Made by a program: the position numbers and the translations under genes. From Saprospira grandis DSM 2844 (GTDB taxonomy: Bacteria > Bacteroidota > Bacteroidia > Chitinophagales > Saprospiraceae): DNA of 40,396 bases. The stretch is from assembly GCF_000275825.1 (NCBI RefSeq), contig NZ_JH719942.1, positions 2,665,694 through 2,706,089 on the forward strand. Reading direction: 5' to 3'. Shown here piece by piece: positions 30,945 to 38,463 of the stretch (position 1 is its first letter; each line of letters begins with the position of its first letter). Below the pieces are notes generated by a model that saw only the letters and a program-made list of their open reading frames with translations, had not been told where the DNA came from and searched no databases.

Positions 30945-33569
30945 TTAATTGACTTTCCAGTTTTGATAGAGATTCTTCAAATTACTATTTTCTTCCTTCT
31001 CTATAACCGTCTTTAGGGCCTTTTGAATTTCCTCATAGGGCGATTTTTCAAAATAAGCCTTTTGCAAATCGTAGAGGGCGTTGGCTGCGGCATAGCGGTG
31101 CCAGAGGTCATTTTTGGGGTTGCTGCCAATTTCTTTTAGTGTTTTGACCTTTTCTAGGGTCAAATTATCATCGGCAATAGCGAGCAGGAGTTTTTGGTAT
31201 TGGCTAAAAAAGCTAATGGCTCCATAGTTCTCTGTTTTTTTCCAGTTAGTATCAAAGAAGGGCAGATATTGTCGGTCGCCAGTTTGGCCATAGAGCTCGG
31301 CAATGCCCATGAGTAGGGTGGGGTTTTGTTCTTGTTCTAGTTCTTTGGCTAGTTCAAGGGCCAAGTTTTGGTCAATTTGCTGAATGGCCTTAAAGGCGCC
31401 ATAGATGACGCTATAGGCTTCTTCCTGATTGCCCATAATTTTTTTGATGGTGGGGAGAATGCTGGCATCGCCTATGCGGCCAAGTTGTTGGAGGGCGGCC
31501 ATGCGCACCTGAGAGTGGGGATCTTCCTCGGCCATTTTGCTCAATTTGGCGATCAGGCTTTTTGTCTCTTCATCAGATTGTGCTTTTACATAATCGCAAG
31601 CCATAGCGCGGATGGGCCAGGCGGGATCTTGCAGGGCGGTCCAGAAAAGCTTGCGCATATTTTCTTCGCCTTGGTCGTATTTGATCTTTTGCAAGGCATC
31701 GTAGCGATCTTGAAAGCGGGGTGAAAAGCGATATTGGGCGGCCCATTCTTCCTTGCTTTGTTCCTCGGCACGTTCGGCTAGGAGCATGCGTTCTTGATCT
31801 ACGGCCACCCAAGTAGGGGCTTCATCGAGCGGGAACTCAAAGCGCTGCTTTTGTTGGTCCATACGGATCTGCTTAATGATGGGCAAATCGCCAGCAGAAG
31901 GGGTATAGATGGCCAGTTCCATGGGCAGGATAAAGACCGTACTTTGGGTATAGTCTTGGGTTTGTTCTAGCTCTAGCACTAGGGTTTTGCTACTATCCGA
32001 ATAGCTGCGTTTGATATTGAGCTTGGGGTGTCCCGCCTTATAGAACCATTGGTTAAAGAACCAGTTGAGGTCTTCTCCGGTCACTTCTTCAAAGGCGAGG
32101 CGAAGCTCATCGGCTTCGGCGGCGCTATATTCATTTTTGTGCAAATAGTGTTTGAGGCCTTCAAAGAAAGCATCATCGCCCAAATATTTGCGGAGCATAT
32201 GTAAAATGGCCCCTCCTTTATTGTAGCTATGGGCATCAAACATATCTTCTTTATCCTCATAGCCGTAATGGATAAGGGGGTGGGCATCATCTTGCAAAAC
32301 GGCTTGGTTCATATAGCCACGGACCTCATTCATGCGCTTGTAGTCGGCAAAGTCGCGGCCATAACGGTGTTCAAACCAGAGGTATTCGCCATAGTTGGCA
32401 AAAGATTCATTGAGGGGGAGATTGGCCCAGCTCTCGCAGGTGACCAAATCGCCAAACCAATGGTGCATCATTTCATGGGCCACTACGCCTTCATTGCTGG
32501 TATTATCGATAAGTTCTCGGCTAGTTCTCTGCATATACTCGCCAAAGATAACGCCGGTGGTATTTTCCATGGCGCCAGAAACATAATCGCGGACCACCAC
32601 CTGCGAGTATTTGGGCCAGGGGTATTCATAGCCTAGGCGGGCTGAAAAGAAGCTGAGCATTTCTGGAGTTTGCGGAAAAATGGCCTTTGCATGTTCTGCA
32701 TATTCGGCTTCTACATAATATTCGAGCAGTTTGCCGTTCCATTCTTCGGTACTACGGGCAAATTCTCCAATGGCCATCATAAATAGGTAGGGCGCATGGT
32801 CTTGCTCCATTTTCCAGTGGTCGGTTCGGCTGCCGTCTTCATTTTTTCTGCTGCTAATGAGTAGGCCATTAGAGAGGGTCTGAAAACGATCTTGAACGGT
32901 AATTTTAATTTCTTGGGTGGTCCTTTCGTTGGGGCGGTCAATAGTAGGGAACCAGCAAGAGCTAGATTCGGTCTCGCCTTGGGTCCAGATTTGCTGCGGT
33001 TTATCGGGGTTTTTGCCATCGGGGTTAATAAAGTAGAGGCCTTTGTCTGCCGTAATGGCGGCGCTTCCGCCAATGGGCAATTCATCGGGTTTGGCGGTAT
33101 ATTCTACCAAAATTTGGTAGCTTTCTTCTCGGCTATAACTGCGGTCCAATTGAATAAAGAGGTTCTTTTGGTCCTCATATTTATATTGCAGCTTTTTTTC
33201 TTGCCCAGCTTGCAAAATGGCTACATTCTGAATATCAAAGCCCTTGGCATCTAATCGCAGAGAGTCGGTGGGGTAAAAAAGCGGCTTGATGGTCAATTTT
33301 GCTTTGCCCAAGAGGTATTTTTTATTCCAATCAAAGCGAACCTCCAAATCGGTATGCAGCAAATCATTGCGGCGGGTATAGCTGGGGTTATAAACGGCCC
33401 GATCAAAATCTAGGCGGTTGGCGGTTACTTCTACGGGGGCTAGTTCATAGTCAATGTACTCGACTACTTCTTCTTTTTTTACTTTCGAGCTGGTTTTGCA
33501 GCTTGTTCCCATCATGGCTAGGCCCATGAGGCTCCCCCAAAAGAGGGCTTTTTTAGAGATCTGTACCAT
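30945..33569 (-). CDS. M1-family aminopeptidase with HEAT-like C-terminus, lipoprotein
   Basis: The 874-residue protein starts with a lipoprotein signal (MVQISKKALF, GLAMMGTSC, lipidated Cys24). The M1 N-terminal beta domain lies at about 60-270 with CWFPTIDRPNER. The substrate motif GAMEN is at 332-336. The zinc site is HEMMH (His365, His369) followed 18 residues later by Glu388 in LNESFANY. All catalytic residues are present. The last 250 residues carry HEAT-like helical repeats (AMACDYVKAQSDEETKSLIA, RMAALQQLGRIGDASILPTI). It removes N-terminal amino acids from peptides at the periplasmic or surface face, fitting nutrient peptide use. It heads a probable operon with the LRR lipoprotein and the hydrolase. 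Confidence 0.94.
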   Translation of the reverse strand: MVQISKKALFWGSLMGLAMMGTSCKTSSKVKKEEVVEYIDYELAPVEVTANRLDFDRAVYNPSYTRRNDLLHTDLEVRFDWNKKYLLGKAKLTIKPLFYPTDSLRLDAKGFDIQNVAILQAGQEKKLQYKYEDQKNLFIQLDRSYSREESYQILVEYTAKPDELPIGGSAAITADKGLYFINPDGKNPDKPQQIWTQGETESSSCWFPTIDRPNERTTQEIKITVQDRFQTLSNGLLISSRKNEDGSRTDHWKMEQDHAPYLFMMAIGEFARSTEEWNGKLLEYYVEAEYAEHAKAIFPQTPEMLSFFSARLGYEYPWPKYSQVVVRDYVSGAMENTTGVIFGEYMQRTSRELIDNTSNEGVVAHEMMHHWFGDLVTCESWANLPLNESFANYGEYLWFEHRYGRDFADYKRMNEVRGYMNQAVLQDDAHPLIHYGYEDKEDMFDAHSYNKGGAILHMLRKYLGDDAFFEGLKHYLHKNEYSAAEADELRLAFEEVTGEDLNWFFNQWFYKAGHPKLNIKRSYSDSSKTLVLELEQTQDYTQSTVFILPMELAIYTPSAGDLPIIKQIRMDQQKQRFEFPLDEAPTWVAVDQERMLLAERAEEQSKEEWAAQYRFSPRFQDRYDALQKIKYDQGEENMRKLFWTALQDPAWPIRAMACDYVKAQSDEETKSLIAKLSKMAEEDPHSQVRMAALQQLGRIGDASILPTIKKIMGNQEEAYSVIYGAFKAIQQIDQNLALELAKELEQEQNPTLLMGIAELYGQTGDRQYLPFFDTNWKKTENYGAISFFSQYQKLLLAIADDNLTLEKVKTLKEIGSNPKNDLWHRYAAANALYDLQKAYFEKSPYEEIQKALKTVIEKEENSNLKNLYQNWKVN

Positions 33570-33626
33570 ATTATTTTCTGCACTACTTTTTCAATGCGTT
33601 TTGATTTTGCCGTTTTGGCTGCTCTT

Positions 33627-33634
33627 CAAAGATA
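33627..33634 (-). promoter_or_regulatory. -7 promoter element of the M1 peptidase gene
   Basis: On the minus strand TATCTTTG matches TAnnTTTG exactly, 58 nt before the start codon. No TTTG is at the right upstream distance. It lies between repeat copy K and the gene. Confidence 0.5.
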
Positions 33635-33663
33635 CAAATTTCTGCAAGAAGTAGATAGGGGCT

Positions 33664-33804
33664 TTGGGGCCCGCGGCCGCCCCTAAAAGGGCGGGCGGCC
33701 GCCGCTATGCTTTGGGGCTCGCAGGTCTGCTCGGCCCTGCGTTTTTTTCGCTGCGCTCAAAAAACTTGGTCTGGCCTACGGCCACCCCGCCGCAGCGCTG
33801 GGCC
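33664..33804 (-). repeat. Modular boundary repeat, copy K (gamma subtype)
   Basis: Read on the minus strand. The left block GGCCCAGCGCTGCGG starts at 33804, directly after a terminator T-run. Hairpin 1 is TGGCC-GTA-GGCCA. Hairpin 2 is TTTTTT-GA-GC-GCA-GC-GA-AAAAAA. The central block is at 33717-33737. The right block is GCATAGCGGCGGCCGCCCGCCC, a TTTTA loop, its partner arm, then GGCCGCGGGCCCCAAA. It fills most of the 294-bp gap before the M1 gene. Confidence 0.87.
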
Positions 33805-33834
33805 AAAAAAAGGGGCTGCAATGCTTGCAGCCCC
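33804..33834 (-). terminator. Intrinsic terminator of the first Cys-rich paralog
   Basis: GGGGCTGCAA pairs with TTGCAGCCCC over a 3-nt loop, and seven T follow on the minus strand. The stem is the same as that of the terminator at 34423-34454. Confidence 0.92.
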
Positions 33835-33863
33835 CGAGTTCAAAGCGAAAAATGTTGATCCGC

Positions 33864-34397
33864 TTACTCTTTAGCCCTTTCTTTAAAGGCTTGCATTTCG
33901 TCGCCAAAGTCATTAAACTTTTGAAAAATTTCTGGTCCATGCTCATCGGGGCAGTTTTTGGCTAATAAGCTACTCAGAATAGCGGTATACTTTTGTCTTT
34001 CTAGGGCAGGATTACCGGCCATTTCTAGTAGTTCTTGTGAAGAGGCAGCGCTTAGATTATTTTTCTTTGCATCTCCAAAACATTGGCTAAAGGGCCGAGT
34101 ATTTAGCATAATTGTACGTACTTCTAGCAGCCTCTCCTTAGGATTTAGCTCTTCTTTGTTTTGGGCTTCTTGGAGCAAGGCAATTGCTTTGTCTAAGGAA
34201 AGTTGTAGCGTTTTCCCCTCTTGCTGTAGGCAGTTACAAATGTCAAGAGCCATGCTGTCTAGTTCTGCTTGGGCGCCTGGACTTAGCTTAGCTATATCTG
34301 TTTCAACAGAAGAGCTGTCCTCTTTTTGGGCCAAGGCTTTTTGGGGGCTGGCCAGCAAGAAAAAGCTAATGATCAGGGCTGTAAATAAGAAACGCAT
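33864..34397 (-). CDS. Secreted Cys-rich small protein, paralog 1
   Basis: The 177-residue protein has a cleavable signal peptide (MRFLFTALIISFFLLASPQK, cut near ALAQ) and no lipobox. The mature part is mainly helical and acidic, with a Cys pattern: ICNC near 53-56, FSQCF near 103-107, and KNCPDE near 148-153. It ends in FQKFNDFGDEMQAFKERAKE. It aligns along its whole length with the next gene upstream (same length, same Cys positions, same C-terminal motif), so the two arose by tandem duplication. I do not recognise the family. The Cys placement would allow disulfides or metal binding in the periplasm. It has its own terminator. Confidence 0.83.
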   Translation of the reverse strand: MRFLFTALIISFFLLASPQKALAQKEDSSSVETDIAKLSPGAQAELDSMALDICNCLQQEGKTLQLSLDKAIALLQEAQNKEELNPKERLLEVRTIMLNTRPFSQCFGDAKKNNLSAASSQELLEMAGNPALERQKYTAILSSLLAKNCPDEHGPEIFQKFNDFGDEMQAFKERAKE

Positions 34398-34422
34398 AAT
34401 TGTCTTGGCTTAAGGTATAAAA

Positions 34423-34454
34423 CAAAAAAGGGGCTGCAAGAATTGCAGCCCCTT
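34423..34454 (-). terminator. Intrinsic terminator of the second Cys-rich paralog
   Basis: GGGGCTGCAA (34430-34439) pairs with TTGCAGCCCC (34443-34452), and six T follow on the minus strand. The duplicated stem sequence suggests the tandem duplication included the terminator. Confidence 0.92.
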
Positions 34455-34480
34455 AATAGGTTTAGGCATAAAGTATATGC

Positions 34481-35011
34481 TTACTCTTTACCTTTATTCT
34501 GAAGCGCTTCCATTTCTTTACCGAAGTCCATGAACTTCTGGAATACCTTCTGTTCTTTGGGGCAGTTTTTACCCAAGAAAGCGTTGATGATTTCCATCTG
34601 CTTCTTTTCTTTTACTTTACCGTCAGCGTCTTCGCCGATGATTTTCTTCATTTCTTCGTCTAGAAGCTCTTCGTTAACATTGTCGCCTACTTTCTGGAAA
34701 CATTCGCCGAAGGCTTTCATTTTGGCCATAGAGCCCATAAGCTTACCCATTACTTCCATGGGGTTAGCATCTTCTTTGGTTTGAGCTTCTTTGAGCAAAG
34801 GAAGAGCTTCATCTACAAAAGCAGTGAGCTCATCACCGTGATTGCTAAGGCATTCGCAAGCACCGGTAGACATTTTGTCCATTTCGGCTTTGGCTTCATC
34901 GCTCATTTTTGCGATGTCGGGATTGCTAGCTGTGGGATCTCCACCTCCACAAGACATGAGGAAAAAGCTAGTCATAAGAGCGATAAGAAGGCTACTGCTA
35001 AATAAACGCAT
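34481..35011 (-). CDS. Cys-rich small lipoprotein, paralog 2
   Basis: The 176-residue protein has a lipoprotein signal (MRLFSSSLLIALMTSFFLMSC, lipidated Cys21, then GGG). The rest parallels paralog 1: PDIAKMSDEAKAEMDKMSTG matches TDIAKLSPGAQAELDSMALD, then ACECL, FGECF, KNCPKE and FQKFMDFGKEMEALQNKGKE. It is Lys/Glu-rich and helical. The pair differs in anchoring: this copy should be lipid-attached, the other soluble. Function is unknown. The 5' region (35012-35100) is AT-rich without a clear promoter match. Confidence 0.84.
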   Translation of the reverse strand: MRLFSSSLLIALMTSFFLMSCGGGDPTASNPDIAKMSDEAKAEMDKMSTGACECLSNHGDELTAFVDEALPLLKEAQTKEDANPMEVMGKLMGSMAKMKAFGECFQKVGDNVNEELLDEEMKKIIGEDADGKVKEKKQMEIINAFLGKNCPKEQKVFQKFMDFGKEMEALQNKGKE

Positions 35012-35314
35012 AATTGTAAGAATTAAAATGATAAGATATAATAGGGATTGAGTACAATTAGAACAATGGTTTTGCGCTTGAGCAATCAGCCCAGAAACTC
35101 CAAAAACATGGGTGGATAACTGTCTCAGTTTTTAACAAAACCAAATATAAGGCTTTCGGATTATAGCTGCCAGTTTTTTTAAGAAAAGCTTAAATATTAT
35201 TTTCTAGTCAGCTTTAAATTGAGTAGTTTGTTTTAATTTATTTTGGAATAAAACTCCTTTAAAATCAAAGTTATAGGGAGGGCTATATCTTTAAAAAATG
35301 CTTGGGGCAGATTT
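35012..35314. other. AT-rich intergenic stretch, no gene seen
   Basis: This stretch between the Cys-rich lipoprotein and repeat copy L holds no convincing ORF, RNA or hairpin. It must contain the promoter of the minus-strand lipoprotein gene, but only a loose TATATCTTAT is visible near its start. A lone TGGATAA (35113-35119) resembles part of a DnaA box. Confidence 0.6.
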
Positions 35315-35436
35315 GGCCTAGCGATGTGCAGCAGTGGCCCGCAGGGCCAGACCGAGCCGCTGAAAGCGGCGAAGGGCCGAGCGAATAGCGAGCTGTGGAA
35401 CGTAGCGCCTGCCGCAGGCAGGAGGCCCCAAAAAAA
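35315..35436 (+). repeat. Modular boundary repeat, copy L (beta subtype, variant core)
   Basis: The left block GGCCTAGCGATGTG starts at 35315. Hairpin 1 is TGGCCC-GCA-GGGCCA. The linker is GACCGAG. Hairpin 2 is CCGCT-GAA-AGCGG. The central block GGGCCGAGCGAATAGCGAGC is at 35374-35393. The right block is TGGAACGTAGCGC, then hairpin CCTGCC-GCA-GGCAGG and AGGCCCC plus seven A. It ends 38 nt upstream of the cytidine deaminase promoter. Confidence 0.88.
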
Positions 35437-35473
35437 CAGCAGATAAACATCAGCATATAGGGGGCAAAATAGT

Positions 35474-35504
35474 TTTGTATAGCCTAGTGAAAAGTCTATC
35501 TTTA
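35474..35504 (+). promoter_or_regulatory. Promoter of the cdd operon
   Basis: TTTG at 35474-35477, 19 bp, then TATCTTTA at 35497-35504 (one base off TAnnTTTG). Transcription would begin near 35511, giving a 70-nt leader to the ATG at 35581. Confidence 0.62.
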
Positions 35505-35580
35505 CAAGCTTTTCTATTGTGAACAACCTTGAGCGCTTAGTGGGACAAGCTTTGGGTTCAAGTAAAAGGAAAATTAGACG

Positions 35581-36066
35581 ATGGGCAAAAAGATTGAGAT
35601 TCGGGCCGACTATGAACTATTTTCTAAGGCGGAGGAGCTGCCAGCGATTGAGGCGGAGCTTTTGGCTAGGGCGCATGCGGCCTGTGACACGGCCTATGCG
35701 CCATATAGTGAGTTTAGAGTGGGGGCTGCGGCGCTTTTGGAGAATGGGGAGATTGTATTGGGGAGTAATCAGGAAAATGCGGCATATCCGTCTACCATTT
35801 GTGCAGAAAGAGCCGCTGTTTTTGCGGCGGCGGCACAATTTCCGGGGGTAGTTATTCGGGCGGTGGCGATTCGGGTAAAAACGGCTGGGGAGCGGGTAGA
35901 GCGTCCTATATCTCCTTGTGGGGCTTGTCGGCAGGTATTATTTGAGTTTGAGTGGCGGCAAGAAGCGCCCATACAATTATTATTGCAGGGGGACAAAGGC
36001 GATATTTATCGGATAGCTTCGACCAAATCGCTTTTACCACTTTTGTTTGACCCAAGTTTTTTATAG
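35581..36066 (+). CDS. cdd: Cytidine deaminase
   Basis: The 161-residue protein is a homotetrameric-type cytidine deaminase, converting cytidine and deoxycytidine to uridine forms in pyrimidine salvage. The zinc site is complete: Cys74-Ala-Glu76 in TICAERAAVF (Glu76 catalytic) and Cys113/Cys116 in SPCGACRQVL. The substrate-binding YAPYSEFRVGAA is at 39-50 and the NQENAAYPS loop at 63-71. Length is normal for the short class apart from an N-terminal extension of about 20. The first ATG is used, 70 nt after the predicted transcription start. It heads a five-gene operon with gaps of 3-11 nt. Confidence 0.95.
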   Translation: MGKKIEIRADYELFSKAEELPAIEAELLARAHAACDTAYAPYSEFRVGAAALLENGEIVLGSNQENAAYPSTICAERAAVFAAAAQFPGVVIRAVAIRVKTAGERVERPISPCGACRQVLFEFEWRQEAPIQLLLQGDKGDIYRIASTKSLLPLLFDPSFL

Positions 36067-36069
36067 AAG

Positions 36070-36975
36070 ATGTTAAGTAGAAATTTCCGTATTCGGGAGG
36101 GCTTATTGGCCCTAGATTATTCTTTGGCAGATGAGCAATGTTTGCGTTATTTGCAATTTTTGCAGCAGTATGTGCGCATAGATCGTTTAGAATTGATGCA
36201 TGTGGTAAAAAAGTCGGGCTTTTTTGAGCAACTTTTTGCGGCTGATGCGGAGCGGATGCGGAAACTTTTTCCTTCTGCGGAAGAGCAGCGGCAGCGTATG
36301 CAGGCTTTGGCGGAGGTTCATTTGGGGCAGACGAATATTCAGTTGGCCTATGAGGTAGAGAATGGGCAGCCATTGGAGGAATTGTTGGAAGAATTGGAGG
36401 AGCAGCGGACAGATTTGTTGGTTTTGGGCAAAAAGCCTTTGGCCCAGGGGGCTGGGGTTTTGAGTCGAAACTTGGCTCGTCGCTCGCCTTCCTCTTTGCT
36501 TTTTGTGCCTCCTTTGGCCGAGCAATTGAAGTTGGGCCGTTTTATGGTGCCTGTAGATTTTTCTGAAAACTCGGCTTTGGCTTTGCAGGCGGCTTGTGCT
36601 TTGGCTCGACGTCTGCCGCAGCCGCCGCAAATAGACTGTGTGCATGTGTATCGCATGCCCGATCCGCATATATATAATATCAATCAAACGCAGGCGGAGT
36701 TTGAGGAGCTGCTTTTATCGAGTACCAAGGAGGCTTATGAGAATTTCTTGGACAGCTATCTGCCTAAAGACATGCCTCGGATGGAGCTGCAATTGATTCA
36801 GCGAGGACGCTTGAGTACGGCGGGGCATTTATATGATTGGGCGGAGGATCATCTACCCGACCTCATCTTTTTGGGGGCCAAGGGGCATACTGCGCTCAAG
36901 ACGCTTTGGTTGGGCAGTGTTAGCGAAAAAATTATTCAACTCAATGAAGCTTTCCCCTGTTTCATTATTAGATAA
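36070..36975 (+). CDS. Tandem-domain universal stress protein
   Basis: The 301-residue protein has two UspA-type domains. The first (about 1-150) is divergent, with LLALDYSLADEQCLRYLQFL and DLLVLGKKPLAQGAGVLSRN. The second (about 155-301) is closer to consensus, with FMVPVDFSENSALALQAACA and the ATP-binding loop LGAKGHTALKTLWLGSVSEK near 272-291, ending PCFIIR. The protein is cytoplasmic. USPs help survival under stress, and the G-x2-G-x9-G-(S/T)-like pattern suggests nucleotide binding by the second domain. It starts 3 nt after cdd. Confidence 0.88.
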   Translation: MLSRNFRIREGLLALDYSLADEQCLRYLQFLQQYVRIDRLELMHVVKKSGFFEQLFAADAERMRKLFPSAEEQRQRMQALAEVHLGQTNIQLAYEVENGQPLEELLEELEEQRTDLLVLGKKPLAQGAGVLSRNLARRSPSSLLFVPPLAEQLKLGRFMVPVDFSENSALALQAACALARRLPQPPQIDCVHVYRMPDPHIYNINQTQAEFEELLLSSTKEAYENFLDSYLPKDMPRMELQLIQRGRLSTAGHLYDWAEDHLPDLIFLGAKGHTALKTLWLGSVSEKIIQLNEAFPCFIIR

Positions 36976-36986
36976 GTTATTGGATT

Positions 36987-37433
36987 ATGGGCAAACAGAT
37001 AGATGCCGAGCAGTTGCGGGGGCTTTTGCTCCCTTTGGGTTTTATTGAAGAGCAGGGCACGAAAGAGGAGGCCCTTGTATTTTGGCGCCGATTGGAGAAC
37101 CGAGATTTGCGTTCTCCCTTTGCGTTTAGTCATGTTCGGGCTTCTTTGGACCAATATGTCTTTCGCTTAGAGGCTTGGAATCAGGGGCGTTTGAAGAAGG
37201 CGGCCAAGGCGGATTTGATCGTTTTGGAAAGCCCTGAAGATTTGGAGCCTTATAAAGAAATTATTTTGGAGAAAAGCCGTGCCGCTGCCGAGCAATTGCC
37301 TGCTTTTATTGGCTTTTTTGCCCAGCAAATGCAGGCTTTAGAAGAAGAGAAATTGAGTAGCCCAATTTATAAGGCGGCACTCAAAAATTTGGAACTGATG
37401 GCTCAAGCGGCCAATCAGGTAGATTTAGAATAA
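36987..37433 (+). CDS. Unrecognised protein, 148 residues, in the cdd operon
   Basis: I do not recognise a family. The protein is soluble and helical: MGKQIDAEQLRGLLLPLGFI, then an aromatic/basic section with FWRRLENRDLRSPFAFSHVR and YVFRLEAWNQGRLKKAAKAD, then long helices (PYKEIILEKSRAAAEQLPAF, ALKNLELMAQAANQVDLE). There is no signal peptide. It starts 11 nt after the USP gene and ends 7 nt before the Sua5/YciO gene, so it is co-transcribed. Codon use matches its neighbours. Confidence 0.8.
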   Translation: MGKQIDAEQLRGLLLPLGFIEEQGTKEEALVFWRRLENRDLRSPFAFSHVRASLDQYVFRLEAWNQGRLKKAAKADLIVLESPEDLEPYKEIILEKSRAAAEQLPAFIGFFAQQMQALEEEKLSSPIYKAALKNLELMAQAANQVDLE

Positions 37434-37440
37434 GGAAGTT

Positions 37441-38064
37441 ATGTTATTAGAAATTCATCCCGAGAACCCTCAAGCTCGAAAGATTGAGCAGGTTTTGAAG
37501 GTCCTAAAAAATGGGGGCGTGATTATTTACCCCACCGATACTGTTTATGGTTTGGGCTGTGATATTACCCAGCCTCGGGCCATCGAACGCATTTGCCGCA
37601 TCAAGGGGATTCAGCCCAAAAAGGCCAATTTATCATTTATTTGCGCCGATCTTAGCAATATTTCTAATTATTGCCGCCCTTATTCTACCAGCATTTACAA
37701 ATTGATGAAGTCGGCCCTGCCTGGTCCTTTTACCTTTATTTTGGAGGGGAACAGCAGCTTGCCCAAATTGCTCAAAAACCGCAAGAAAACCTTGGGGGTT
37801 CGGGTGCCCAATAGTCCCATTGTACGTGATTTAGTCTTGGGCCTTGGCCAGCCTTTGCTCTCTTCTTCCATCAAAAACTTAGATGAGGAAGATGAGATTA
37901 GAGAATACCCTACGGATCCCTACGAAATCCATGAACAATATGAGCATCTGGTCGATTTGGTGATTGATGGTGGCATTGGTGGCCATCAGCCTTCTACGGT
38001 AGTGGATTGTACGCAAAACCCGCCCGATTTGATCCGCCAGGGTTTGGGCAAATTGAACTTCTAA
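37441..38064 (+). CDS. Sua5/YciO/TsaC-family protein (threonylcarbamoyl-AMP synthase type)
   Basis: The 207-residue protein has the YrdC-like fold: GGVIIYPTDTVYGLGCD (25-41), RICRIKGIQPKKANLSFIC (about 51-69), SALPGPFTFILEG (about 91-103), and TLGVRVPNSPIVRDLV. It then has LLSSSIKNLDEEDEIREYP and IDGGIGGHQPSTVVDCTQ. The family makes the threonylcarbamoyl-AMP used for t6A37 in tRNA. The SSSIKNLDEEDE stretch in place of STSAN is closer to the YciO branch, whose exact role is less certain than TsaC. No Sua5 C-terminal domain is present. It lies in the cdd operon, 7 nt after the previous gene and 3 nt before the DUF423 gene. Confidence 0.87.
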   Translation: MLLEIHPENPQARKIEQVLKVLKNGGVIIYPTDTVYGLGCDITQPRAIERICRIKGIQPKKANLSFICADLSNISNYCRPYSTSIYKLMKSALPGPFTFILEGNSSLPKLLKNRKKTLGVRVPNSPIVRDLVLGLGQPLLSSSIKNLDEEDEIREYPTDPYEIHEQYEHLVDLVIDGGIGGHQPSTVVDCTQNPPDLIRQGLGKLNF

Positions 38065-38067
38065 GTC

Positions 38068-38463
38068 ATGAAAAAGGAAAAATGGATTTTGGGCCTTGGG
38101 GCCATTTTTGGCGCTTTGGCCGTTATTTTAGGTGCTTTTGGGGCGCATGCACTCAAGGCGCAAATTACGCCCGATCGTCTAGAGATTTATCAGTTGGGGG
38201 TGAGCTATCAGTACTATCATGCCTTGGCCCTTTTGGCGACTGGCCTTTGGGCGCGTTTGGCTGGAGCTCCAGCATTAAAATGGGCGGGCATCAGCTTTGC
38301 CATGGGCATTTTGCTTTTTTCGGGCTCGCTTTATCTCTTGGCTTTGCGCGATGTAATGGGCATTTCGGGCGGGGTATTGGCCGTTATTGGCCCATTAACT
38401 CCTGTTGGCGGCCTCTTTTTTATTGGCGGCTGGTCGGTACTGGCCATTAAAGCGTTTAAGTAG
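38068..38463 (+). CDS. DUF423-family small membrane protein
   Basis: The 131-residue protein has four hydrophobic helices (about 8-28, 46-65, 72-92, 98-124). The first contains the family's GALAVILGAFGAHALK. Later it has YQYYHALALLATG and GPLTPVGGLFFIGGW, both typical of DUF423 (YgdD/TMEM256-like). Function is unknown; it is an inner-membrane protein. It is the last gene of the cdd operon. No separate hairpin terminator is seen; the T-run of repeat copy M begins at the stop codon. Confidence 0.9.
   Translation: MKKEKWILGLGAIFGALAVILGAFGAHALKAQITPDRLEIYQLGVSYQYYHALALLATGLWARLAGAPALKWAGISFAMGILLFSGSLYLLALRDVMGISGGVLAVIGPLTPVGGLFFIGGWSVLAIKAFK

Noticed and set aside
35105-35125. DnaA-box-like TGGATAA and possible replication origin
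   Set aside because: Only one partial box, no cluster, and no dnaA or dnaN nearby.
35519-35851. GTG-started frame overlapping the start of cdd, possibly a leader peptide
   Set aside because: It runs out of frame through the conserved cdd gene, and nothing shows the early part is translated.
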